Assembly (NCBI GenBank): GCA_016716005.1
Contig: JADJXE010000001.1
Coordinates: 695,001 to 759,000, forward strand
Origin: Acidimicrobiales bacterium
Lineage (GTDB): Bacteria; Actinomycetota; Acidimicrobiia; Acidimicrobiales; JADJXE01
Direction: 5' to 3'
DNA length: 64,000 bases
A model generated the notes under the pieces. It was not told the origin of the DNA. It did no database searches and saw only the letters and a list, made by a program, of their open reading frames with translations. The first letter of the stretch is position 1. Each line of letters begins with the position of its first letter. A program made the position numbers and the translations under genes. Positions 57,340-64,000 of this stretch are shown piece by piece.

Positions 57340-57699
57340 ATGCCCCAGCCGGACTTCACCCTCGAACCCATCGACGACGAGCAGGTCCTCGAGCTGCTGC
57401 GCCCGCGCGGCGGCGGACCGGGCCGGGTCAGCCTCGGCCGGCGGATCGTCGACGAGTTCCTGGCGTCGGGGCAGGGCGCGGCGTTGCTCACCTACCCCGA
57501 CCGCAAGTCTCGCGACGCCGCCGGCATCAGCATCAAGAACCACCTCAAGGCGATCGGCGACGAGAGCGTGTGGGTCCGAGCGGTGCGAGGCACCACGAAC
57601 CTGCTCCTCGTGAACGTGCCTCGCTCGTCGACGGAGGTGCAGGCTCAGCACGCCGCGTGGAAGGCCGTCCCGCGAGGCCGGCCCGCGCGCCGGGGCTAG
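57340..57699 (+). CDS. hypothetical protein
   Basis: A 119-residue soluble protein of mixed alpha/beta character (FTLEPIDDEQVLELLRP, RRIVDEFLASGQGAALLTYP, SIKNHLKAIGDESVWVRAV, TTNLLLVNVPRSS) with a basic Arg/Pro tail. I recognise no family; the compact fold with a final strand could be a small DNA- or RNA-associated domain, but this is a guess. TACCGT 27 bases upstream may be the -10 box, and GAGG lies within the leader. It converges on a decayed methyltransferase gene. Confidence 0.7.
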   Translation: MPQPDFTLEPIDDEQVLELLRPRGGGPGRVSLGRRIVDEFLASGQGAALLTYPDRKSRDAAGISIKNHLKAIGDESVWVRAVRGTTNLLLVNVPRSSTEVQAQHAAWKAVPRGRPARRG

Positions 57700-57769
57700 G
57701 CAGCCGCCCGCAGAGCGCCCGAAGCCAGGCCGGGCCAGCCGCCCGCTCGGCGACCCGAACGGAGCGCAG

Positions 57770-58098
57770 GGGCGGAGGCATCGGGACCAGCACCGTGGCG
57801 TGCACGCCGTCCTTCTCTCCTGTGCACGCGAAGTCGTTGTCCTGGAGGTCTCGGCCGGCTTCGCCACCACCAGGACCAGGGCTGAGATCCACCCCGGGGA
57901 CCTCGAAGTGCCGGCCGAACACCGCGTCGAACGTTCCGGCGCCGCTCCCGAGGTGCAGCAGACGGCGCAACGGCCCCGCTGCGCGGCGCTGCATGAGCTC
58001 GTCGTAGGCCGTGACCTCCTCCTCGCAGGCCGATGGGTCGGCCAGCAGGTCCTCGGTCCACGCAAGCTCGTTGTAGGAGGTCCATCCGGACGCCGCGG
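57770..58098 (-). pseudogene. class I SAM methyltransferase pseudogene
   Basis: The first frame reads TSYNELAWTEDLLADPSACE and LLHLGSGAGTFDAVFGRHFE, VPGVDLSPG: the start of a SAM methyltransferase with its GxGxG-like motif I. The next expected 60 residues are missing. A second frame then gives ALVLVVAKPAETSR, and the first frame returns with DNDFACTGEKDGVHATVLVP, the typical later part of the same family. A deletion and two frame changes therefore break it, and no start codon lies in the first frame. It follows directly on the stop of the alpha/beta hydrolase gene. Confidence 0.75.
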
Positions 58099-58908
58099 TC
58101 AGCCCCCGTCGAGGCCGGCGAGCAGGAAGCCGAGGGTGATGTTCGTCGTCGCGCTCGACTGACACGTCCGCCCGTGACCCCAGCCCTCGAACAGGTGGAC
58201 CCGCCCGTCCTGAACACCGGCGGCAGTGCCCTCGAAGAGCTCGCGGGTGTAGAAGACGTCCTTGGTGCCGCCGATCACCAGGGTGGGCGCGGTGATGCGC
58301 GGCAGATCGGCCTCGACGTCGAACGCGTCCTCGGCGTCGAGGGTGACCAGCATGTCGATCGGGTCGTCGGGGCGCATGGCCCGCGCGGCCAGCGCGGCCA
58401 CCGGGCGAACCGGGCCCCGCGCCCATCCGGGCACCATCGCCTTGAACGCGGTGGCCAGCGCCGCCTCGGTGTCCCCGGCCCGGATGAGACCGGCCATCTC
58501 GGCCTGGAGCGCGCGCCCGGGGCCCAGTCGGTACGCCGAGGCCACGACCACGAGGCGCCGGACCAGGTCCGGCCGGTCGACGGCCAGCTGCAGGGCGACA
58601 GACCCGCCCGTGCTCATGCCCTGGAGGAACACCGGTTGCCGCAGGTCGTGCTCGATGGCGTTGACCAGGTGCCCGGCGATGTCGGACATCGACTCGCCGG
58701 GTCGGAGCCCCCGCTTGCGGTTCACGGCGTAGACCGTGAAGTGGCGCGCCAGCGGCGCGGCGTAGGCGAGGGTCATGCGGCGCTCCCACCCCCTCGGGAC
58801 GTCGTGCTCGGGGGTGAGGCCCGCCACCGCCACGAGCGGCGGACCGTCGCCGATCTTCAGGTAGGGGATGTCGTCGTGGAGGAACCCCACGGATGGATGT
58901 GGTGTCAT
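58099..58908 (-). CDS. alpha/beta hydrolase
   Basis: A 269-residue cytoplasmic alpha/beta-fold hydrolase: PPLVAVAGLTPEHDVPRGWE (oxyanion strand), the nucleophile elbow QGMSTGGSVAL, APTLVIGGTKDVFYTRELF for the acid region and LFEGWGHGRTCQ for the His. The substrate is unknown; the family includes esterases, lactonases and epoxide hydrolases. ATG 58908 has GGAGG eight bases upstream, which decides the start. The upstream region has two TCGATACC copies 22 bases apart, a possible regulator site. A decayed methyltransferase follows. Confidence 0.88.
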   Translation of the reverse strand: MTPHPSVGFLHDDIPYLKIGDGPPLVAVAGLTPEHDVPRGWERRMTLAYAAPLARHFTVYAVNRKRGLRPGESMSDIAGHLVNAIEHDLRQPVFLQGMSTGGSVALQLAVDRPDLVRRLVVVASAYRLGPGRALQAEMAGLIRAGDTEAALATAFKAMVPGWARGPVRPVAALAARAMRPDDPIDMLVTLDAEDAFDVEADLPRITAPTLVIGGTKDVFYTRELFEGTAAGVQDGRVHLFEGWGHGRTCQSSATTNITLGFLLAGLDGG

Positions 58909-58909
58909 C

Positions 58910-58939
58910 TCGATACCTCCGCACTCGGTCTTCGATACC
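58910..58939. promoter_or_regulatory. two direct TCGATACC copies upstream of the hydrolase gene
   Basis: Two exact octamers, TCGATACC, at 58910-58917 and 58932-58939 are spaced by 22 bases (about two helical turns), directly upstream of the hydrolase start. The nearer copy overlaps the leader. They could bind a regulator. Confidence 0.4.
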
Positions 58940-59100
58940 ACTCCGTGGACGGGGATGGACTGTGCGGTCGCCGAGGTCGTCGACCGCTACGTGGCTGAGG
59001 GCTGTGGCCTCTGCCAGATGCCGTGTCCGCAGCAGCAGGCCTGCACCTCGAGCACGGAGCCCGGATGGGTGGGTGCCACTCGAGCCCGCAACGAAGGTGA

Positions 59101-59175
59101 TGGAGGCGGCGGCCGGAATCGAACCGGCGTACAGGGCTTTGCAGGCCCTTGCCTAAACCACTCGGCCACGCCGCC
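59101..59175 (-). tRNA. tRNA-Cys (anticodon GCA)
   Basis: The minus strand folds as a 72-base tRNA plus encoded CCA: acceptor GGCGGCG/CGCCGCC, anticodon loop CTGCAAA with GCA, T arm GCCGG-TTCGATT-CCGGC, and discriminator U73, the cysteine identity element. CCA occupies 59101-59103. The 163 bases upstream to the next gene contain no gene that I can support. Confidence 0.95.
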
Positions 59176-59324
59176 GTGACGGACCGCTCACGATAGCGCC
59201 CGCGGCTCGCGGCCCGTCCCGGCGCACCACCCCGCCCCGCCACCGACCCGCCACCTCCGCCCCACCGAGCGAGCACCGGACCTGCGCCGGATCCCCGCGC
59301 GCCCACCGTGCCGAGCGGGGCCGG

Positions 59325-59330
59325 TAGCGT
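59325..59330 (+). promoter_or_regulatory. -10 box (TAGCGT) of the Thr-rich lipoprotein gene
   Basis: TAGCGT ends eight bases before ATG 59339, with no ribosome-binding site between. This fits the leaderless pattern of the window. Confidence 0.4.
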
Positions 59331-59338
59331 CCCCCGTC

Positions 59339-60172
59339 ATGCACCGACGCACTCCACGCCTGATCCTCGCGGCCCTGGTCGTGCTCGTCGCCACCGCATC
59401 GCTGACCGCCTGCGGTGGCGGTGGCGGTGGCGGTGACGATGACGAGCAGACCACCACGACCGCCGAGGCGACGACCACGTCGTCCACCGAGCCCACGACC
59501 ACGACCACGGCACCCACGACCGAGGAGGGGGCGATCGAGGCTGCGATCCGCGACACCGCGGTGGCGGACGTCCGCGACGTCCCGGCCGGGTACTTCACGG
59601 TGGAGGGGATCACCATCGTCGAGGTCAGTGGCGCCCAGTACGCCACCGCCCGCCTCGTGTCGACCCCCGAGGCCGCCGCGCAGTTCCAGGACGCCGTCGC
59701 CGTGCTGGAGAAGGCGCCGACCGGCTGGATCGTCGCCGACGTGGGCACCGCCTTCGTGGGCTGCGGCATCGTGCCACCTGACGCCCTCGCAGCCCTCGGC
59801 CTCCCCAGCGAGTGCCCGCCTCCCGCGACCTCCAGCACCACCGCGCCGACCACCACCGTGGCACCACCGCCGGAGGTCGACGACCAGGAGGCCATGTGCA
59901 CGGCCTACACGGCGCTGGTGCAGTCCGAGCTGCAGCGCACGGCGACCGCCGGCGGCTCGTCGGGCGCCATCGACGACGCCAACGAGCAGCGCTCGCAGGC
60001 GATCGACGACCTCCGGCAGGAGCTCGGCGACCCGCTGCCGCCGGAGATCGACGACGCCCTCCAGACCCTGGACGACAACCCCATCCAGGCCAGCGACGCC
60101 GACGGCACCCCCGAAGCCGTGAAGGACGCGCTCCAGACCATCACCGGCTGGCTGTCGCCGGTCTGCACCTGA
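59339..60172 (+). CDS. Thr-rich lipoprotein, unknown function
   Basis: A 277-residue precursor with a lipoprotein signal ending SLTACGGG, then a run of Gly, Asp and Thr (TTTTAEATTTSSTEPTTTT) as a flexible wall-spanning linker. A small domain (about residues 63-160: AIRDTAVADVRDVPAGYFTV, VSGAQYATARLVSTPEAAAQ) has four Cys, followed by a second Thr/Pro linker and a helical C-terminal region (NEQRSQAIDDLRQELGDPLP, DGTPEAVKDALQTITGWLSP) ending in Cys-Thr. No family is recognised. It is attached outside the membrane. The gene ends five bases before the LLM pseudogene. Confidence 0.8.
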   Translation: MHRRTPRLILAALVVLVATASLTACGGGGGGGDDDEQTTTTAEATTTSSTEPTTTTTAPTTEEGAIEAAIRDTAVADVRDVPAGYFTVEGITIVEVSGAQYATARLVSTPEAAAQFQDAVAVLEKAPTGWIVADVGTAFVGCGIVPPDALAALGLPSECPPPATSSTTAPTTTVAPPPEVDDQEAMCTAYTALVQSELQRTATAGGSSGAIDDANEQRSQAIDDLRQELGDPLPPEIDDALQTLDDNPIQASDADGTPEAVKDALQTITGWLSPVCT

Positions 60173-60176
60173 GGCC

Positions 60177-60834
60177 GTGCGGATCGGCGTCCACCCCGTC
60201 TCCTTCGCCGTTCCGGGCGGCCCCGCGGCCATCCCCGGCGCCTTCGGGCGCCTGGCCCGGGCGGCCGAGGAGGTCGGCTGCTCCCACGTGCTCCTCATGG
60301 ACCACTTGGTTCCAGCTGGAGGACCTCGCGCCGGCGAGCGGCCCCATGCTCGAGGGCTGCACGACCCTCGGCTGACGTCCTCCCCGGGGGTCGGGCCCTG
60401 CTCGGCATCGGCGCGGCCTGGTACGAGCGCGAGCACGCCGGGCTCGGGGTGCCGTTCCCGCCGCTGGCCGAGCGCTTCGAGCGGCTCGAGGAGACGCTCC
60501 GGATCGTCGAGCAGATGTGGAGCGACCGCGACGGCCCCTTCGAGGGGCACCACTGTCGGCTGGCCGAGACGATCTGCTCCCCCCGCCCGCTGCAGGTGCC
60601 CCGCCCGCCGATCCTGGTGGGCGGCGGTGGAGAGCGCAAGACGCTCCGGCTGGTGGCTCGCTACGCCGACGCCTGCAACGTGATGGGCACGCCTGCCGAG
60701 GTCGCGCACAAGCTGCGGGTGCTCGACCGCCATTGCGAGGCAGCACGGCGTTCCTCGTGCCCCTCGCCGACGACCAGGTGGCCTGGGTCGAGCGGCTCGG
60801 CGAGCTGGTGCTGCCGGCCGCGGCCGAGCCCTAG
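60177..60834 (+). pseudogene. LLM-class (F420-type) oxidoreductase pseudogene
   Basis: The start GTG 60177 opens MRIGVHPVSFAVPGGPAAIP and AEEVGCSHVLLMDHL, the N-terminus of an LLM flavin/F420 oxidoreductase. Frame changes then give FQLEDLAPASGPMLEGCTTL followed by a stop at 60373-60375. The next frame resumes with GIGAAWYEREHAGLGVPFPP, LEETLRIVEQMWSDRDGPFE and PILVGGGGERKTLRLVARYA. A last shift gives ADDQVAWVERLGELVLPAAA and a TAG at 60832. About 40 central residues and a stretch near the C-terminus are missing, so the enzyme cannot be made. Confidence 0.85.
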
Positions 60835-61277
60835 CCCGGCGGCTGCAGGGTGCCCGTGAGGCGGATGCTCTCCTGTGAGTCGGCGATGGCGGCCACGAAC
60901 CGCCCGCGGGTCACCCGGCCGCTCTGGATCAGCGGCGCCCAGTAGTCGTAGCCCGCCTGGTCGGGCGCCCGGTCGAAGGTGTGGAAGTACACGACCTTGA
61001 CCAGGTCGCCGCTGGTCAGGCTCGGGTACAGCAGCAGACCCTCCGGGCTGGCGAGCATCTGCTCGGCCAGGGCCGCGGGTGGCACGCCCGTGCCGGCCAG
61101 GTCCGACCAATGGGCGAGGCCGACCGCGTCGGGCCAGCGGTGGAACACCGACCGATAGATCCGGCCTGCCTGGTCGCGCTGCGCTGCCGTCGCCGCCGCA
61201 CCCGCGGCCGGCGACAGCGCGACGGCGCCGACCAGGAGCGTCATGACGACGACCCCGACGGCGAGCACCCGCTTCAT
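60831..61277 (-). CDS. secreted DUF4214-repeat protein
   Basis: A 148-residue precursor with an N-terminal signal peptide (MKRVLAVGVVVMTLL... ending near Ala30). The mature protein has two DUF4214-like repeats: IYRSVFHRWPDAVGLAHWSD with LASPEGL, and VYFHTFDRAPDQAGYDYWAP with AIADSQES. The pattern R-x-P-D-x2-G-x2-[HY]-W is characteristic. The domain is found in secreted, often surface-exposed proteins; its function is unknown. AGGAGGGG precedes ATG 61277. The stop overlaps the convergent LLM pseudogene end by three bases. Confidence 0.85.
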   Translation of the reverse strand: MKRVLAVGVVVMTLLVGAVALSPAAGAAATAAQRDQAGRIYRSVFHRWPDAVGLAHWSDLAGTGVPPAALAEQMLASPEGLLLYPSLTSGDLVKVVYFHTFDRAPDQAGYDYWAPLIQSGRVTRGRFVAAIADSQESIRLTGTLQPPG

Positions 61278-61379
61278 GGCGCCCCTCCTGCTCCGCTCCG
61301 CCCCCCAGTCAACCCCGTCGGCGGCCGCGCCGCCAGCGGCGGCACGCTCGGGCCTCGTCGCGGCGGACCGAGTAGCCCG

Positions 61380-61385
61380 TAGGGT
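61380..61385 (+). promoter_or_regulatory. -10 box (TAGGGT) of the DsbA-like gene
   Basis: TAGGGT ends six bases before GTG 61392, with no ribosome-binding site between, again as expected for a leaderless transcript. Confidence 0.45.
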
Positions 61386-61391
61386 GGCCCC

Positions 61392-62096
61392 GTGCAGGTC
61401 GAGATCTTCAGCGACGTCGTCTGCCCGTGGTGCTACATCGGCAAGCGTCGGTTCGAGGCGGCCCTCGAGCGGTTCGCGGGGCGCGACGAGGTCGAGGTGA
61501 CGTGGCGGGCGTACCAGCTCGATCCCACCGCCCCCCGTCGGCCCGAGCCCGTGCTCGACGTCTACGCGCGCAAGTTCGGCGGGCCGGCCCGGGCGGTGGA
61601 GATCGTGGGCCATCTCACCGACGTCGCCCGCGACGCCGGCATCGACCTCCGGCTGGAGGACGCGTGGCGGGCCAACACCTTCGACGCGCACCGGCTCCTG
61701 TGGCTCGCCGGCGTCGAGGGTGCGCCCGGCGTGCAGGACCGGCTGCAGGAGCGGTTGTTCCGCGCCTACTTCGCCGAGGGCGCCGACGTCGCCGACCCGT
61801 CGGTGCTCGCCCGGCTCGCCACCGAGGCCGGCCTGGAGCGGACCCGCGTGGAGGCGCTGCTCGCCTCCGACGAGGGGTGCGAGCCGGTGCGCGCCGAGCT
61901 CGACCGGGGGCTCGACCTGGGCGTGGCCGCGGTTCCGACCTTCGTGTTCGAGGGCCAGTGGGCGGTGCCGGGGGCGCAGGACGCCGACGTGTTCCTCCAG
62001 GTGCTGGAGCGGGTGCGGGCGCGCCTCGAGCCGGCCCGACCGGGCGCCGAGGCGACCGCGGCCGGCGCCTGCGAAGACGACGTCTGCGGCGTGTGA
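61392..62096 (+). CDS. DsbA family (FrnE-like) oxidoreductase
   Basis: A 234-residue thioredoxin-fold protein with VEIFSDVVCPWCYIGKRRFE at the N-terminus (CPWC, Cys11 and Cys14), a helical insertion (about residues 50-150) and GVAAVPTFVFEGQWAVPGAQ with the conserved cis-Pro. No signal peptide is present, so it is cytoplasmic, like FrnE/2-hydroxychromene-2-carboxylate isomerase-type proteins. The tail has a second Cys pair (ACEDDVCGV), which may be a redox or metal site. The likely role is disulfide exchange or a glutathione/mycothiol-linked reaction. Confidence 0.9.
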   Translation: MQVEIFSDVVCPWCYIGKRRFEAALERFAGRDEVEVTWRAYQLDPTAPRRPEPVLDVYARKFGGPARAVEIVGHLTDVARDAGIDLRLEDAWRANTFDAHRLLWLAGVEGAPGVQDRLQERLFRAYFAEGADVADPSVLARLATEAGLERTRVEALLASDEGCEPVRAELDRGLDLGVAAVPTFVFEGQWAVPGAQDADVFLQVLERVRARLEPARPGAEATAAGACEDDVCGV

Positions 62097-62106
62097 GCCA
62101 CCCCCC

Positions 62107-63018
62107 TCACCACCCTCGCAGGCGAACGGGGGGTGGCAGCGGACGGCGCCGCGGCGGCGCCACCCCACCGGTGTACAGCAGGCGCACCACGCGCCACCGG
62201 TGGCCCCGGTAGGGCTCGAGCAGCTCGACCATCCGCTCGTCGTCGGCGTCCGGCTCCCCGGCCAGCGCCCACCCCACGACACCGGGAAGGCCGGCGTCGC
62301 CGAGCAGCACGGTGTCGGCGTCGCCGTGCGAGCGGGCCACCACCTCGGCCGCCGTCCACAGCCCGATACCGGGCACGGCCTGCAGCCGCAGGCGGGCCGC
62401 CTCCGGCTCGAACCGCACCACGTCCTCGAGGCCGGTGGCCCGGCGGGCGGCGAGGCGGATGGTGTCCGCGCGCCGGCGCTCCACGTCCAGCCGGTGCAGC
62501 GCCCAGTACGGCACACCGGCCAGTACCTCCGGGCCGGGCGGCAGCACCAGCCCGGGCGGGCCGGGGGCGGGCCGGCCGAAGCGCCGCACCAGCCCCGCCC
62601 ACGAGGCCGACGCCTCCCGGGTGGTGACCCGCTGGCCGAGCACGGCCTGCACGAGGGTCGGCCACACCACGCCGGTGCGCGGGATCCGCAGGCCCGGGAA
62701 GCGCCGGTGCAGGCCCGCCACCAGGCGCCCGCTGGGGGTGAAGCCGCTGGGATCGTCGGCCGCGCCGAGGAGGTCGGGGAGGTGGTCGAGCAGCCAGCCC
62801 GCGCCGGCGCCCCAGGCCGCGGCCGTGGCCTCACCGGCGCTCCACGTGACGGTGATCCGCCCCGCGCCGGCCGGCGTGACGACGGCCCACTCGAATCGGC
62901 CCGGTGCCAGGCGGGTCGAGGGATCGGTCGGCCACACGCTGATCGAGCGGAGGGTGGCCAGCGGGTCGATCCCGTCGAGGGGCCACCGCCGCTCGCTGCC
63001 CGAGCCCAGCACCGTCAC
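62107..63018 (-). CDS. HhH-GPD family DNA glycosylase (3-methyladenine type)
   Basis: A 303-residue protein with an N-terminal beta-rich part (about 1-70) and a helical HhH-GPD glycosylase domain: VVWPTLVQAVLGQRVTTREA, the hairpin LQAVPGIGLWTAAEV and GDADTVLLGDAGL with the catalytic Asp following the hairpin. It lacks the C-terminal Fe-S cluster of the endonuclease III group and resembles AlkA-like alkyladenine glycosylases. It removes damaged bases in base-excision repair. The start is GTG 63018. The tail is Arg/Pro-rich and the stop is 11 bases from the convergent DsbA-like gene. Confidence 0.9.
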   Translation of the reverse strand: MTVLGSGSERRWPLDGIDPLATLRSISVWPTDPSTRLAPGRFEWAVVTPAGAGRITVTWSAGEATAAAWGAGAGWLLDHLPDLLGAADDPSGFTPSGRLVAGLHRRFPGLRIPRTGVVWPTLVQAVLGQRVTTREASASWAGLVRRFGRPAPGPPGLVLPPGPEVLAGVPYWALHRLDVERRRADTIRLAARRATGLEDVVRFEPEAARLRLQAVPGIGLWTAAEVVARSHGDADTVLLGDAGLPGVVGWALAGEPDADDERMVELLEPYRGHRWRVVRLLYTGGVAPPRRRPLPPPVRLRGW

Positions 63019-63069
63019 CCCCGCAGTCTCGCCCGCCGCCCGGGGCGTGGCCCGCGCCGGACGCGGTGA

Positions 63070-63792
63070 TCAGCCGGTGACGACCAGCTGGAACGACTCG
63101 GCCAGCCTGCCGGCAGGCAGGCCGGCCTGGGTCGCCTGGGCTTCCCCCCACGCCCGCATCCGCGGCGGCAGCCCGCCGGGATCGGGATGCTGGCTCTCGT
63201 GGCAGAGCAGGGCCGCGAGCTTGCGGTCGAAGGTGTCGGTGACGTCGACGACCCGGTCGGGCTGCGGCCCCGCCATCAGCCACACCTCGGGCACGGTGTG
63301 GGGCTCGAGCCCCTCGACCTCCCGCAGCTCGGGGAACGTGAACGGGTTGCGGGCGTCCGGGTAGACGGCGCACAGCGCGGCCTCGCCCACGGCCAGGTGA
63401 TCGGGGTGGCTGGCGAAGATCCGCTGGTAGTTCCGCTCCGGCGACTGGGTGAGCACCCGGGCCGGCCGCACGCTGCGGATCACCGCGGTGATGGCCCGCC
63501 GCAGCTCGAGGCTCGCGGTGGTCGCCCCGTCGGGGAAGCCCAGGAACACGAGCTCGTGCACCCCGACGGCGGCCGCGGCAGCGGTCTGCTCCCGGCGACG
63601 GAGCGGACCGACCCGGTCCCGGGGGATGGCGGGGTCGAAGCCCCCGGCGTCGCCGTCGGTGACGATGCAGTACGTCACCTTGGCTCCGCCGCCCGTCCAC
63701 CGGGCGACGGTGCCGGCCGCTCCGAAGTCGACGTCGTCGGGGTGGGCGGTGACCACCAGCACGCTCTCGGGCACGGCGTCATCGATCAGCAC
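63070..63792 (-). CDS. LmbE/PIG-L family de-N-acetylase
   Basis: GTG 63792 gives 240 residues with the zinc-binding motif AHPDDVDFG (His17, Asp19, Asp20) and the later SHPDHLAVGEAAL (third ligand His). The catalytic Asp is the first of HPDD. The family removes acetyl groups from GlcNAc-linked substrates; in actinobacteria it includes MshB and Mca of mycothiol biosynthesis and detoxification. The protein fits this group but the sequence does not choose between them. TAGCGT ends eight bases before the GTG. Confidence 0.9.
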   Translation of the reverse strand: MLIDDAVPESVLVVTAHPDDVDFGAAGTVARWTGGGAKVTYCIVTDGDAGGFDPAIPRDRVGPLRRREQTAAAAAVGVHELVFLGFPDGATTASLELRRAITAVIRSVRPARVLTQSPERNYQRIFASHPDHLAVGEAALCAVYPDARNPFTFPELREVEGLEPHTVPEVWLMAGPQPDRVVDVTDTFDRKLAALLCHESQHPDPGGLPPRMRAWGEAQATQAGLPAGRLAESFQLVVTG

Positions 63793-63800
63793 GGCTCCCG

Positions 63801-63806
63801 ACGCTA
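63801..63806 (-). promoter_or_regulatory. -10 box (TAGCGT) of the de-N-acetylase gene
   Basis: The minus strand reads TAGCGT, ending eight bases before GTG 63792, with no ribosome-binding site between. It is identical in sequence and spacing to the box at 59325. Confidence 0.4.
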
Positions 63807-63865
63807 GCGAGGGAGGCGCCGGACCGCACCGCCCGGTACCATCCGACGCTCCGGGGGGAGGCAGC

Positions 63866-64000
63866 GTGGACGCCATGACGATCGACACCGCGCTGGCCGG
63901 CTACTGGCCGGGCCCGTGGCCGGCCGAGGACGGAGGGCCACGGCGGCTCGCCACCGTGCGCGGTGCCGGCCTGGGGCTCGCCACCGGCGGCCGGCTCGTC
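63866..64000 (+). CDS. unidentified gene, 5' part only
   Basis: An open frame of 45 codons runs off the end of the window. GTG 63866 is preferred because GGGGGGAGG lies four bases upstream; ATG 63875 is the alternative. TACCAT at 63837-63842 may be its -10 box. The peptide (DTALAGYWPGPWPAEDGGPR, RLATVRGAGLGLATGGRL) has no motif I can recognise. It diverges from the de-N-acetylase gene. Confidence 0.6.
   Translation, partial: MDAMTIDTALAGYWPGPWPAEDGGPRRLATVRGAGLGLATGGRLV

Noticed and set aside
58868..59179. Cys-rich 103-codon plus-strand frame between the hydrolase gene and tRNA-Cys
   Set aside because: It overlaps the hydrolase start on one side and reads through the antisense of tRNA-Cys on the other; there is no ribosome-binding site.
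1..64000. rRNA genes, insertion sequences, prophage or transposase genes
   Set aside because: I saw none; no reading frame with transposase, integrase or phage structural motifs and no rRNA-like segments.

Overview
The window is very GC-rich, densely coded chromosomal DNA from a bacterium. The gene content points to Actinomycetota: a DUF2510 protein, a WS/DGAT acyltransferase, a deazaflavin (F420) family oxidoreductase, the remains of an F420-type LLM oxidoreductase, a PaaX-like regulator, cydDC and AddAB-like end-processing enzymes. Acidimicrobiia is my best guess for the class, as an inference from gene content only. Many genes start with GTG, neighbours often overlap by 1-8 bases, and a dozen genes have a TANNNT -10 box ending 6-8 bases before the start codon, which suggests leaderless transcripts.

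Layout. 0-3.7 kb: end of cydB, then cydD and cydC (cytochrome bd assembly). 3.8-10.9 kb, minus strand: a branched-chain-amino-acid-type ABC transporter (binding lipoprotein, fused LivH-LivM permease, LivG, LivF), a small membrane protein, a Rieske oxygenase and an amidohydrolase-like protein, probably one uptake-and-breakdown unit. 11.1-16 kb: a DUF2510 protein and a polyamine-type ABC operon (potA-D-B-C). 16-20.8 kb: an RDD membrane protein coupled to a protein carrying about ten VD-rich repeats, a PEBP lipoprotein, a GIDE-LemA fusion and a Gfo/Idh/MocA oxidoreductase. 20.8-25.9 kb, minus strand: a sugar ABC operon (binding protein, ATPase, permease) ending in an FG-GAP/ASPIC lipoprotein, with a perfect 20-bp hairpin after the binding-protein gene. 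26-32.7 kb: vanadium-haloperoxidase-like protein, crotonase, wax-ester synthase/DGAT, TrhA/hemolysin III and patatin.

32.8-39.4 kb: an AddB-like nuclease and an AddA-like helicase-nuclease, followed by a decapitated class B acid phosphatase remnant. 40-43.4 kb: zinc-ribbon peptide, DUF4395 protein and the complete three-gene AmmeMemoRadiSam cluster. 43.4-54 kb: secretory lipase, small proteins, a UvrD-like helicase with N-terminal zinc finger and C-terminal HRDC domain, a CDF metal exporter, a PaaX-like regulator divergent from a fatty-acid desaturase with a palindrome between them, and a PH-like repeat-bearing membrane protein.

54-61 kb is the least tidy part. It has a 60-bp direct repeat with internal palindromes, an SDR remnant, a methyltransferase pseudogene and an LLM oxidoreductase pseudogene, interspersed with an acyl-CoA dehydrogenase, an alpha/beta hydrolase, tRNA-Val(GAC) and tRNA-Cys(GCA). 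61-64 kb: DUF4214 secreted protein, FrnE-like DsbA protein, DNA glycosylase, LmbE/PIG-L deacetylase and the start of an unidentified gene. I see no rRNA, insertion sequence, prophage or CRISPR array.
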